From: Melieria omissa
Lineage: Eukaryota; Arthropoda; Insecta; Diptera; Ulidiidae
DNA length: 64,000 nt
Reading direction: 5' to 3'
NCBI GenBank assembly: GCA_963971225.1
Contig: OZ020267.1
Span: forward strand, 6,971,574-7,035,573
Numbering within the stretch: position 1 is the first letter of the stretch; each line of letters begins with the position of its first letter. The position numbers were made by a program, and so were the translations under genes. Under the pieces are notes generated by a model that was given only the letters and a program-made list of their open reading frames with translations, did no database searches and was not told where the DNA came from. Of this stretch, positions 44,721 to 54,469 are shown in pieces.

Positions 44721-46530
44721 GTAACAGAATGAAGAATGCCCAAAAAATCAAAATTACTTAATTGAGGTATTTTAATATTTTATTGCGTAGCTTTCTGAAA
44801 GAAAATCGTTGCTGACTTTAACTACTTTTGAAGACAAAATACAAAAAATAAAAATAAAAAAGTTACCGAAAAATGTTAACCCCCATTTGAAACATGATTC
44901 AGCTTAGGTATTCAAGGAAAGATGTGTTTTGCTTCTAGTGTTAAAAAATGTTTAAAAGATAATTTTGGAAATTGTTGGCAATCTGAATTTCTTTTAGATT
45001 TAAAGATTTGCTTGATATGAATGAAAAAAGAATCGAAAATAATTTCTAATTTTTTGCATCAAAGCTAACTAAAGCAATAAGCAGCTGGCAACAAATACAT
45101 TATTTTGCTTTCGTTTTGTTTTCTACTTGATTATTTTTTAATATTGCCATTTCTATAACATTATTATTGCATAAAAGTTAAAGTAAAAAACTTCGTGTAA
45201 AACCAAAACTTTACCCACTTCAAGACAGCAACAGAATACCTGCACTATTGCCGCTGGCTCACAAAAAGCTCTACAAGACGACACAACAGTTAGCAGTGAA
45301 ATTATTTGCCATTTCAATGAAATTCGATTTTTCTACCCACAGTCGTGCTGTGCATATGTGTTGAAAAACACTAACTATTTTCAAAGTGACTGCCAGCTGG
45401 CACGCGTTGCATTAGCTGCACGTCCTCAATGACCGAATTCGATTTGGTGCAAAGCATTGCGCACGTTTATTAACGAATCGTTTTCGCTAATGAAATCAGC
45501 TGCCAGGTGCAAACATATTCAAGTAAATATTTTGATTTTCAAACTGCACAAATGTGCCCTGCAAAGTTGTAGCGCATTTTTTGCTTTCAACACAGAACTA
45601 TTTGTTCAACAGAAAAATTTCTGTACTTTGAAAAAGTTACCTTGAACTACTTAAAGTCTTAATTTCTATATTTTATACGCAATTAATTGCATTTGGTTGC
45701 AATGAATTCTCTGCCCAGTCAGGCTCAGTGCATAGCCTGCAGCCAGCAGACGTGCATTAAAAATTCAATTTCCCCACTACGACACAATTTTTGGGTGCGC
45801 TGTCACATTTCTCTTTCATGTTCATTCAATGCGCTCTTTACATATCATTTTAAGCCTATTTAAATAGTTTTACATTGTCCCGAGGCATTGGTTTCTGGGC
45901 ATTGTCAGTCAGGCAGCAACAACAATTTTTTTTATTTATTTTATATTTTTTTTATTATGGTTTCAATAGCCTGGTTGCTTGTTTATATCCTTTCACAAAC
46001 TTGTGCTGCCTTTCACTGTTGGGCAAAAATTTTTTGCTGCCACTGAGCGACATTGGAGTTGGTTTAGTTGTTGGACAGGCCACAAGCTGCTGGCATTCAC
46101 CTCAGCTAGACGACCGTTCAGACATTTGAAAATTGGCCCTTTTAAATATTTCAATGCCAATGTTAATGGCATGTCTGCTTCGTCTGGTTTGATGTCTTTC
46201 GTTGATGACGGTGGAACTTTTTCACAGATGGCAATTGTAGGATTTTCTTTTTATTTTTTCAAAAATATTAAATGCTTAAAACTTAACTTAGAAGGAAGTT
46301 AGAATTTCAGTTTAGTTTGCAGTACATTAGAAGCATTTTAAAAGCCTTCAATAACTGCAAAAATTTCATTATTTAGTTAAAAGAAACATGGCAGTGCATT
46401 TAAAGGCGTTTTAAGGCATTTAAAATCTTCGAAAACCAGAAACATTTTAATTGTTGCAAAACAATAACTGCGCGTTTAAGATGATTCAAGAGTTTTTTTC
46501 CTATCGATAAAGAATTCCAGTCGGCCATGA
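44721..46530. other. Unique DNA, no supported gene
   Basis: AT-rich to 45200, then balanced composition to about 46220. Frames at 45457-45645, 45875-46129 and 45979-46302 lack domains; the last two overlap in different frames. Confidence 0.5.
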
Positions 46531-47213
46531 GTTTGAAATACATGGAAAATCCTCTAATTCTCAATCTTCAATCTATAACCTCCAATCTCTGGCCTGTAAT
46601 TTATAACTCTTAACTTCTGACTGCTAATTTCTATATCCTATAGCTTCTGACCTCTAATCTCTGGCGTCTTATTTCTATTTTTTAACCTCTAACCTTCACT
46701 CTTTAAACTCTAACCTCTGACCTCTAGCCGCCAATCTTCATACTCTAACTTTTAACATCTCATGTCAAATCTATGACCTCTTAATCCTAACCTCTAACTT
46801 CTATCATTTAACCTCAAACTTTAATCTCTAACCTCCAATATCAAACCTCCAACCTCTAACCCCTATTCCAAATATAACCTCTAATCTCTGGACCTCTAAT
46901 CTCTTACTTTTAATGTCTAACCTTTTAATGTCTACAACTAACATCTGACCTCCAACCTCTAATCTGTAGCTTCTAACCTCGAACTTTTAGTGTCTACCCT
47001 CTAATCTATAATCTTAAGCTCCGATTCTAACATAACCTTAAAATTCTAACCTCTAATTTCTAGCCTCTGACTTCTGGTTTCTTATCTCTAACCTCTAAAT
47101 TTTAACTTCTTATCTCAAATATGTGTTTTCTTGCCCCTAACAACTAATCTCCGATCTCTAACCTCCCCTAACCTATAACCTTTAATCTCTGGATTCGAAT
47201 CCTGAACTTTTAA

Positions 47214-47831
47214 CCCATTTTCGGCCGCTGGTCGATTTTTCGACCAGCCACTTTGAAGGAGAGTAGCTCTGCACTTAGACATTATATCTTTGAACTTTTG
47301 ATGCATAAAATAGCTTTGGTCTTTTGGTAACCCCTCGAAATAATATTTTTTGTTTTTAAAGCTAATTTTAGAGATGTTGGTGAAGGCACGAAAAAAAGCA
47401 TTTTTGTAGTCATATTTTGAATATTCTGAAAAATATATAACCTTTTTAAATTATTGATTTATTATTGATTATTTACGAAGCCTAAAGACCAAATTACCAT
47501 AATCAATTGATATCCATAAGATTATGAAAATATTTTTACCTCTCAGCACTTTTCAGTGGTCGAAAAATCGACCATTGACCAGAAGTCGTCATGTATGTAC
47601 ATATGTAAGCCAACAATTGTTTGTTTTCATTCTTGATTATTATTTGACTAAAACTATGTACAAATATATTTGTTTTTATTTGAAATTGAATTTTTATTAA
47701 TTTATAAAAAAAATTTTGTGAAAAAAAAACACCAAAAAAATCCAAAAATATTCTTGATTAAGGTCCTAAATGTAAGTCCTTAAAAGGAATTACAAAAATA
47801 TTGGCTATTTCTGGTAGCGGCCGAAAATGGG
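47214..47831. mobile_element. TTAA-type (piggyBac-like) MITE, 618 bp
   Basis: It starts CCCATTTTCGGCCGCTGGTC and ends GCGGCCGAAAATGGG, with at least 15 bp of perfect terminal inverted repeat. It is flanked by TTAA on both sides (47210-47213 and 47832-47835). Perfect palindromes CTGGTCGATTTTTCGACCAG (47228-47247) and TGGTCGAAAAATCGACCA (near 47558) lie inside each end region. No transposase frame is seen. The element sits in the heptamer satellite. Confidence 0.9.
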
Positions 47832-47966
47832 TTAATGTTCAACCTCTAATCTATAACCTCAAACTCAGAACCTAACCTCTAATTTGTAACCTGAAACTCC
47901 TAACCTATAACCTGTGACCTTCAATCTTTTAACTCTAACCTCTAACTTTTAAAATCAAATGCTTAA

Positions 47967-48192
47967 CCCTTTCAGGACTACTGGGATAATACGTCCCAAA
48001 ATAATTATTCGAATCTTATGGCCCACGCAAAATAATTATTTGAACTATATGTTCCCGGGATAAGAGGATGATTTCAGAATTTGTAAAAATGCAACACAAT
48101 TTTGTAGCTCCAATTGTCATAGCATGGGAACATTTTGTAGAAAAAGTTTTTGGTAGAAAAAGTTTTCAAAATTAAACTCCGTCCCGAAACGG
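47967..48192. mobile_element. TTAA-type (piggyBac-like) MITE, 226 bp
   Basis: The left end CCCTTTCAGGACTACTGG and the right end, reverse complemented, CCGTTTCGGGAC give about 12 bp inverted repeats with two mismatches. The left flank is TTAA (47963-47966); the right flank is TCAA (48193-48196), a one-base change from TTAA. The left end matches the MITE end at 3890-3925, so both belong to one family. No coding frame. Confidence 0.7.
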
Positions 48193-49009
48193 TCAAAGTT
48201 TAACCTCAAATACCTAACCTCTGACTTCAATTCTCTATTTTCTTATTTCTAACTTCTAACCTCCAATCTCAATTCTGTGACCTCTTCCTTCTGAAGTCTA
48301 ACTTCTAACCCCCAAACCTACAACTTCTAACCTTTAACTTCTTACCTCTAGCTTTCACCTTCTTAACTCTTTTTTCTAACCCCTAACTTATAACAAGTGA
48401 TCTCTAATCTTGGCCTCTAACCTATAATTTTTAACTTCCAACCCCTAATCTTCAATCTGCGACTTGTACTCGAAACCTGTGATCTATAACCTCTACCCTT
48501 AACCTGTAACCTAAAAGTTATAGTCTATTATCTCTAACCTCTAACTTTTAGCCTCTAATCTCAATTCTTTGACCTCTTGCCTCTAACGTCTAACTTCTAA
48601 TCCCAAATCTTTAACTTCTAACATTTAACTTCTTGCCTCTAGCTTTCACCATCTTACCTCTTTTTCTGACCTCTAACCTGCGAGTATAACATGTGATCTG
48701 TAATCTTTGGCCTCTAAACTCTCAGTTTTAACCTCTTGCTCCTTTTCTTCAATCTATAACTTGCAACCTCTGATCCATAACATCTACCCTTAACCTTAAC
48801 CGAGTTTATAACCTCTAACTTTTTACAGATAATCTCCAATGTAAGACCTCTTGCTCTAATCTCTTAGGTCTAACATCTAACCCCCTGACCTCTAACCTCC
48901 AATCTCTAATCCCTAACTCGTAGCCCCGAACTCTAACACCAACCAATTACCAACAACTAACCTCTAAACTCGAATCTCTAATCTCTAACCTCTATAATTT
49001 GTAACCTCT

Positions 49010-49328
49010 AATTTGATGTAATTTGACCTAAATCAGCACAACTTACCTAACCTCAACACCTGTACTAACTTTTCATATCCTTATTTTTATCTGTAGATTT
49101 CTCTTCGCAATATTTTTCAACAAAGTTAGGTTATGTATTTCAAATCTTCGAATCTCTAACCTCTAAATTTTAAGCTCAACCTAATCTAATTTAACCTAAA
49201 TCAGCACAACCGAACCTAACCTCAACATCTGCACTAAATTTGCAAATCTTGCTGTCTATCTTTTGATTCCTCTGCGCAATATTCTTCAACAAAGTTAGGT
49301 TATGTTTTTGAAATCTTTAAGAAATCAT
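49010..49328. repeat. Tandem duplication of about 170 bp
   Basis: GACCTAAATCAGCACAAC / AACCTAAATCAGCACAAC (49023, 49192), then CTAACCTCAACA-CTG-ACTAA and CAATATTTTTCAACAAAGTT / CAATATTCTTCAACAAAGTT followed by AGGTTATGT (49109, 49279), occur at matching offsets. It borders the heptamer satellite and contains some of its words. Confidence 0.8.
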
Positions 49329-49329
49329 A

Positions 49330-50860
49330 TTTACACATTTGCACGAACTCATAGGCTGCAACGAATTGCAATGCCTTCAAACAACTTCAACTACGACTAC
49401 GTCTTGTTGTTGTATTGTGCAACACAGCATTAGACCAACAAGGGCCGTGCGGCATTGACAAACTTCTTCTTCTTCTTCAGAAATCTCCGTTCAACTACAT
49501 TACCAACAATTGTCACATTTGTGCATTGTGTCGATTGGCGAGCGGTGCGACGTGCCGACATTGCGGCAAACAGCTCAATTTATATGTTGATGACGAAATT
49601 TGAATGCAATCTTGTCGCTCCGCCGGGACCGGCAAACCGATGCCGATTGTGATGATTGTGAAAATTGCAAAGACGCCAGTCGTCGTTGACTTTGGCCAAT
49701 AATGAGAATTGCGTGCGGCATATCGAATACATTTAATGAAGTTTTGCCATAAAATCAAATTTCGGCAGCCGTTACAAGTCGCAATTTGATACCGACTAAT
49801 GTGTTTTTGCTTTTAAAGCATAAATTCATTTCAGCCAACTGAACTGCCGTCTGTGATTTTAGCGTTGCTATGGTGCACAATAACAACAACAACAACAATT
49901 TCTCTGATTTTTCATTTTTTGCTTATTTCACGCTTTTAATGCGAAGCCGTGCATAATTTTTCATTTTGAGCCAAGCACGTACACGAAAAACGCGCTCGCT
50001 GCCTTCCCGCCCCGCCCCCCACCGCACTGCAGCGGAAGTGCAGTGTTTTTTCTACATTTCCTGCGGCTCACTGAATCGCTGGCTGACGCAACAGATGCCA
50101 TGTGCCAATTTCAACATAAAAACTTTCAACTCATTGGGGGCCGAGGCGCGCAAAAACAATCTGTCTGTATGTTTGGAATGGCCACACAAACACACACATT
50201 TATTTTGTATATAAAAATGCGCAGCAAATTCATTTGAAATAATTCAGCTGCAGTGTGCCGCGAAAAAAATTCACTCCAGCTGCTGGAAATCCAACGCACA
50301 CACACACACACCAACAAAAAATGAAAACGCGCACATCTTCGACATTTATTTCTCTTTCCGTGTGCTCGCTCGTGTCGGAATTGAAGTTAAAAAGTTGTTG
50401 CAATTTGTGGTTATCTTTGTTTTTTTGCCTACATTTTCATAGTTTATTTGCTGGAGAAAATTGCATAAAACCAAATGAAAAACACAATAAAAAATTTGAA
50501 TATGAATTTGTTCATAATTAACTGACTGACGCCCGTTGTCGGTCGGCGCTGTTTGTCATTGGCTGCATTTGGCTGCCGCCGCCGTTGGTTGAACGTTGGT
50601 GCTGGTGTCGAGTGTTTATTTACACTGAGCGCGTTTTCCTGTCGAATTGTTTTACATAAAATTTGCATAAACACAAAATGTAAGAGCTGCACATTTGAAT
50701 AGATTTAAGATTATTTTTAATTTAAAATAAATTTGATGAATTTCATTCAATTGCAATAGAAAATCATTGACGTTTTGTTGAACATTGAAGAAGTGAGTTG
50801 CTTTATTGATGTTATTAAAAATTTTGGATAAATTGTTGACAGAAACAAATAGCATCGAAG
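49330..50860. other. Unique DNA, no supported gene
   Basis: Balanced composition (49340-50660) with CTTCTTCTTCTTC (49468-49482), CAACAACAACAAC (49884-49898) and CA runs near 50295. Frames of 60-90 codons overlap on both strands. I see no domain or splice-consistent coding stretch. Confidence 0.5.
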
Positions 50861-50968
50861 CGAGGCACTCGGGTGCTATAGTCGGGTGGTAGTACTCGAA
50901 TATTGTAACTTTATAAAATATTCGGTTACCAATTCAGATAAAAGCAACTGGTACTCAGATACACATGA

Positions 50969-52606
50969 ATGAATACACTAATAGATGATGACGCAAACGC
51001 TGACCCTTGGGGCGGCGCCTACAAGCTGGTCATGGCCAAACTAAAAAGCAGACAACAGGAAACCTGCCCGATTCTGCTGCAAAGCATAGTCTCAGCACTA
51101 TTCCCGAGGCATCCAAGTAGAAGCCCAGAGCTCGCATGCTCCCAAACATTCGAGGTGCAAGTGACGCCAGACGAAATCATCGAGGCAAGCTCAAGAATCA
51201 AGAGCAACAAAGCACCGGGACCGGACGCCATACCAAACGTGGCCTTGAAACTAGCCATATCTACTCGGCCGGATCTATTCGCGGATGTTATGCAGCTCTG
51301 CTTGCAGCAAGGTATATTCCCGGCCAGATGGAAAAAACAGAACTTGGTCCTCCTACCAAAACCTGGAAAAGCTCCTGGCCAGCCGTCGGCTTACCGACCA
51401 ATCTGCCTGCTGGACACAATGGGTAAGCTGCTTGAACGCCTTATCTTCGACAGACTTACTCCATTCACCGAAGGAGAGCATGGGCTATCGGACAGGCAGT
51501 TCGGTTTTCGAAAGGCACGGTCGACGATTGATGCAATCGCTACGGTAGTACACACGGCAAAAAACGCAATCCAGGGGAAGAGATGGAAGGGCGGCACGAA
51601 AAAGTACTGTGCAATAATAACGCTAGACGTAAAGAATGCGTTCAACTCAGCAGGATGGGTCCATATCCTGAGAGCGGTCCGAAAACTGGAAGCACCGGAC
51701 TACCTGCTGGCTATCTTAAGCAGCTACCTTGCGGACAGAGTACTGCAATACGACAGCGATGAAGGCCCCAAACAATATGTAGTAACCTCAGGTGTTCCAC
51801 AAGGGTCAGTCCTCAGACCAGTTCTGTGGAACATTATGTATAACGAAGTGCTAAACCTCCCCGTTCCAGAAGGCGTGGTAGTGGTGGGATTCGCGGATGA
51901 CATCGCGATAACAGTGGTAGCGAAACAGCTAGCGGACGTGGAGCAGAAATCAAATGCCACAATAGCGGTCGTCCGAGCGTGGCTTCAGTCAGTGGGCCTA
52001 CAACTAGCAGAAGAAAAAACTGAAGCGGTACTGGTGAGCAGCCGAAAGAAAAGCGAGGTAATGAGAATCGAGGTTGGCGCGAATATCATTACCTCCAGTC
52101 GATCCTTAAAGTACTTAGGCGTGGTCATCGATGACAGGCTCAGTTTCCGAAAACAGGCTGAATACGCCTGCTGTAAAGCGTCCAAAACCTATACCAGCCT
52201 ATCACGGATGCTGCCCAACATCGGGGGCCCAAAAGCCAGTAGGCGTGTGCTACTTGCCAGCGTGATATCGTCCTCGCTACTATATGCAGCTCCAATCTGG
52301 GCCGAGTCCCTGCAAATCAAGGCGTATAAGCGACAGTATGAGCGCGTCTACCGGCTTGCAGCACTGCGCGTGATAAGCGCTTTTAGAACGGTGTCAGACG
52401 AAGCAGCTTGTGTCATCTCCGGGATGTTGCCAATCGACATCAGGGCGGACGAGACGCGGCGTATATATGTCCTTAAGGGAACGCTCTCGAAAGAAGAAGG
52501 AGCGCGCATCGAAAGAGCAACCTCCATGAGGCAGTGGCAGGCGCGATGGGACCGCTCGGGCAAAAGTCGGTGGACACATACGCTCATCCCATGCATAGAC
52601 AAGTAG
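50969..52606 (+). pseudogene. R1-clade reverse transcriptase (5'-truncated, frameshifted)
   Basis: A 545-codon frame with RT landmarks in order: SNKAPGPDAIPN (about residue 80), LLPKPGKAPGQPSAYRPICL, FGFRKARSTIDAI, the first catalytic Asp in IITLDVKNAF (about 219), TSGVPQGSVL, the FADD box (about 308) and LKYLGVVIDD, then the thumb SSLLYAAPIWAESL. The Met and first seven residues (MNTLIDDD) come from host DNA and the target duplication, not from the element. The motif after PQGSVL has Arg where Gly is usual. A stop at 52604-52606 precedes a +1 shift into the zinc-knuckle frame. Confidence 0.9.
50977..50992 (+). repeat. Left target-site duplication of the R1-like LINE (16 bp)
   Basis: ACTAATAGATGATGAC occurs here and after the poly(A) tail at 53120-53135. 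The leading A of the right copy merges with the tail. Confidence 0.9.
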
Positions 52607-53119
52607 AAGGCATGGCGAGGTAAACTTTCAATTAACGCAGTTCCTTACCGGCCACGGTGGCTACAGAAGCTACCTACAACGCTTCGGCCATGACGACAAT
52701 GCCAATTGTCCATCCTGCGACAAGCCAGAAAACCCTGAGCACACTTTATTCGAATGCCCACGATTCGAGGCCGTTCGATCCAGACTAAACACGGCGACCC
52801 AGAAAATCTTGAACCCACGCAACATAATTGACGCGATGTTGGAATCAGCGGAAGCCTGGGACGAAATATGTGGAGGCATTACTTTAATGCAAGCGGAACT
52901 GCGAAGAGCAGAATGGGCCAGAAGCAGCCAACGCACAACAGAGCCTGGAGAGATAGGCTAAACTTAACCCCCCTCTGCGATGCGATACTTAACGGTAATT
53001 CCGCAGAGGGAATGAAGGGTTAACAGGGGGTGGTTTTAGTCGGTAAGAATCCGGCATGCTGGTGGGTTGCCCCAGTATCTTTCGAAGATTTCCACCTCCT
53101 GCGCGGGAAAAAAAAAAAA
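50993..53119 (+). mobile_element. 5'-truncated R1-clade non-LTR retrotransposon, about 2.1 kb
   Basis: Exact 15-16 bp duplications bound it, and it ends in about 13 A residues (53108-53120). It encodes most of a reverse transcriptase and a C-terminal zinc knuckle but lacks the N-terminal endonuclease and ORF1. The 3' untranslated region (52962-53107) contains the near-repeat CCTCTGCGATGC / CCGCAGAGGG, able to fold. R1 elements proper insert in 28S rDNA; this copy instead lies in a satellite, so it belongs to a non-site-specific relative or is a stray insertion. Confidence 0.9.
52607..52961 (+). pseudogene. C-terminal zinc-knuckle part of the same LINE ORF, shifted frame
   Basis: In the next frame the protein continues RHGEVNFQLTQFLTGHGGY and then CPSCDKPENPEHTLFEC (C-x2-C-x7-H-x4-C), the CCHC knuckle that ends R1-clade ORF2 proteins. 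It reads to TAA at 52959-52961. The change of frame between about 52600 and 52610, where the upstream frame stops, is most simply a small deletion. The two halves are otherwise continuous. Confidence 0.85.
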
Positions 53120-53135
53120 ACTAATAGATGATGAC
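53120..53135 (+). repeat. Right target-site duplication of the R1-like LINE
   Basis: ACTAATAGATGATGAC directly after the A tail, matching 50977-50992; host sequence resumes with AATGCTCCAG. Confidence 0.9.
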
Positions 53136-53718
53136 AATGCTCCAGTACGCCATTACGAAGCTATGGTATGAGTATTGACATAAAGTAGTCCAATAACATA
53201 CCCGAATATGGTACTCGGATATAAACTTTGATTACGGTTATTTCGACTTGATCCACTGATGCAATACTCCCGTACAATACTCGAAGAAAGTGAAAAGATA
53301 GGAACTAAATATTCGGTTACATACTTAAATATAAATCTTGGCTAAGCCAGTTGGATATTGTACTCGATTTAAATATTCGAATATGATTCAGGAACACAAT
53401 ACTTGTAGGATATACTCCGATACGACTCATACGAAACTTATACAATACTTAAAGTAGTTAGTAAAGTACGAGATTCTGCTTGAATTTAATTTTATTAAAG
53501 CATAGAGTACCCGGATATAACCCTCGAATACGTTACTCGAATACGATACTCGAATACGAATACACATAAAACAGTCCCAAACAATATATTTGAATATCAT
53601 GCACAGACATAACATTCGGTTACGGTATTCGAATTAGGTCCGGAAATGCAGTACTCGAGTACAATACTCGATCTAAATGATATTTTGTAACTAAAAATTT
53701 GTTTTTTACTTAGATATA

Positions 53719-54469
53719 TCAGGTGTACAACTTTGCTTCCGCCGTTTTTTTCCAAAATTAAAAGCTTTATTGCGAAAAAGTGCTTACAGATGTATTATTC
53801 AAAGTATTGTCCGTCGCTAGCGACAACTTTCTCCCATCTTTCCGGCAATTTTCGGATCCCGGCTCGAAAAAAGGAGTCCTCTTTTGACGCTATCCATGAA
53901 GCAATCCATTTTTCCAATTCTTCGAAGGATTGAAAATGTTGATCTGCCAGGCCGTGTGCCATCGAACGGAATAGGTGGAAGTCAGAAGGGGCGACATCTG
54001 GGGAATACGGCGGGTGGGGCAAGACTTCCCATTTCAGCGTTTCCAGGTACTTTTTGACCACTTTTGCGACGTGAGGCCGAGCATTGTCGTGTTGGAGGAT
54101 GACTCACCATTTTCACTCACCACGAAATCACCATTTTTAAAACGTTGAAACCACTCCCGACACGATCTTTCACTCAGAGCAGCATCACCGTAAGTTTCTG
54201 AGAGCATTCGATGCGCTTCAGCTGCATTTTTTTCCGAATTGTAACAGAAAAGTAAAACTTCCCGCAAATGGCGAGAATTGGGCACATAAACGGACATTTT
54301 CGAGCGTGAATAATACGAAAACAAGAACAACTGTCACTGAAACGGCGATGACAATTCGTTAGGCACTGTCCACACTCACTTTAAAGGCATTACCATCTAT
54401 GTATTTCAACCAGCCTCAGCCGGTACAACCACCTATCGGAAAACGGCGGAAGCAAAGTTGTACACCTGA
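53719..54469 (-). mobile_element. Internally deleted mariner, 751 bp, mauritiana-like
   Basis: Perfect terminal inverted repeats of about 30 bp begin TCAGGTGTACAACTTTGC and run to CCGTTTT at both ends. TA flanks each side (53717-53718 and 54470-54471), the standard mariner duplication. The TCAGGTGTACAA terminus resembles mauritiana-subfamily elements. At 751 bp it is about 0.5 kb short of the usual 1.28-1.3 kb. Intact ends with a broken gene make it potentially mobilisable only by transposase from elsewhere. Confidence 0.92.
53795..54297 (-). pseudogene. Mariner transposase, N and C termini joined by internal deletion
   Basis: The ATG at 54297 starts MSVYVPNSRHLREVLLFCY, the N-terminal helix-turn-helix region, continuing to SCREWFQRFKNGDF and SENGES. 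The sequence then jumps, in another frame, to HDNARPHVAKVVKKYLE (from about 54091, second catalytic Asp) and YSPDVAPSDFHLF (third catalytic Asp), ending LPERWEKVVASDGQYFE at 53795. About 170 residues including the first catalytic Asp are missing, and the junction is out of frame. It cannot encode active transposase. Confidence 0.9.

Larger units (their letters stand above)
46540..49005. repeat. Degenerate CTCTAAC heptamer satellite (about 1.6 kb net)
   Basis: CTCTAAC, CTCTAAT, TTTAACC and related heptamers fill 46540-47209, 47836-47960 and 48197-49005 with constant small substitutions and slippage. Two TTAA-flanked MITEs interrupt it. The unit differs from the TTAGG arthropod telomere repeat in length and sequence. 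Short open frames in it are by-products. Confidence 0.85.

Noticed and set aside
44870..44945. TTAA-bounded segment TTAACCCCC...CTAGTGTTAA as another MITE
   Set aside because: The two ends are not inverted repeats of each other and the piece is only about 65 bp; TTAA is common in AT-rich DNA.
46540..49005. Telomeric repeat array
   Set aside because: The unit is a degenerate heptamer rather than TTAGG, it lies between unique sequences, and Diptera generally lack such telomere repeats.
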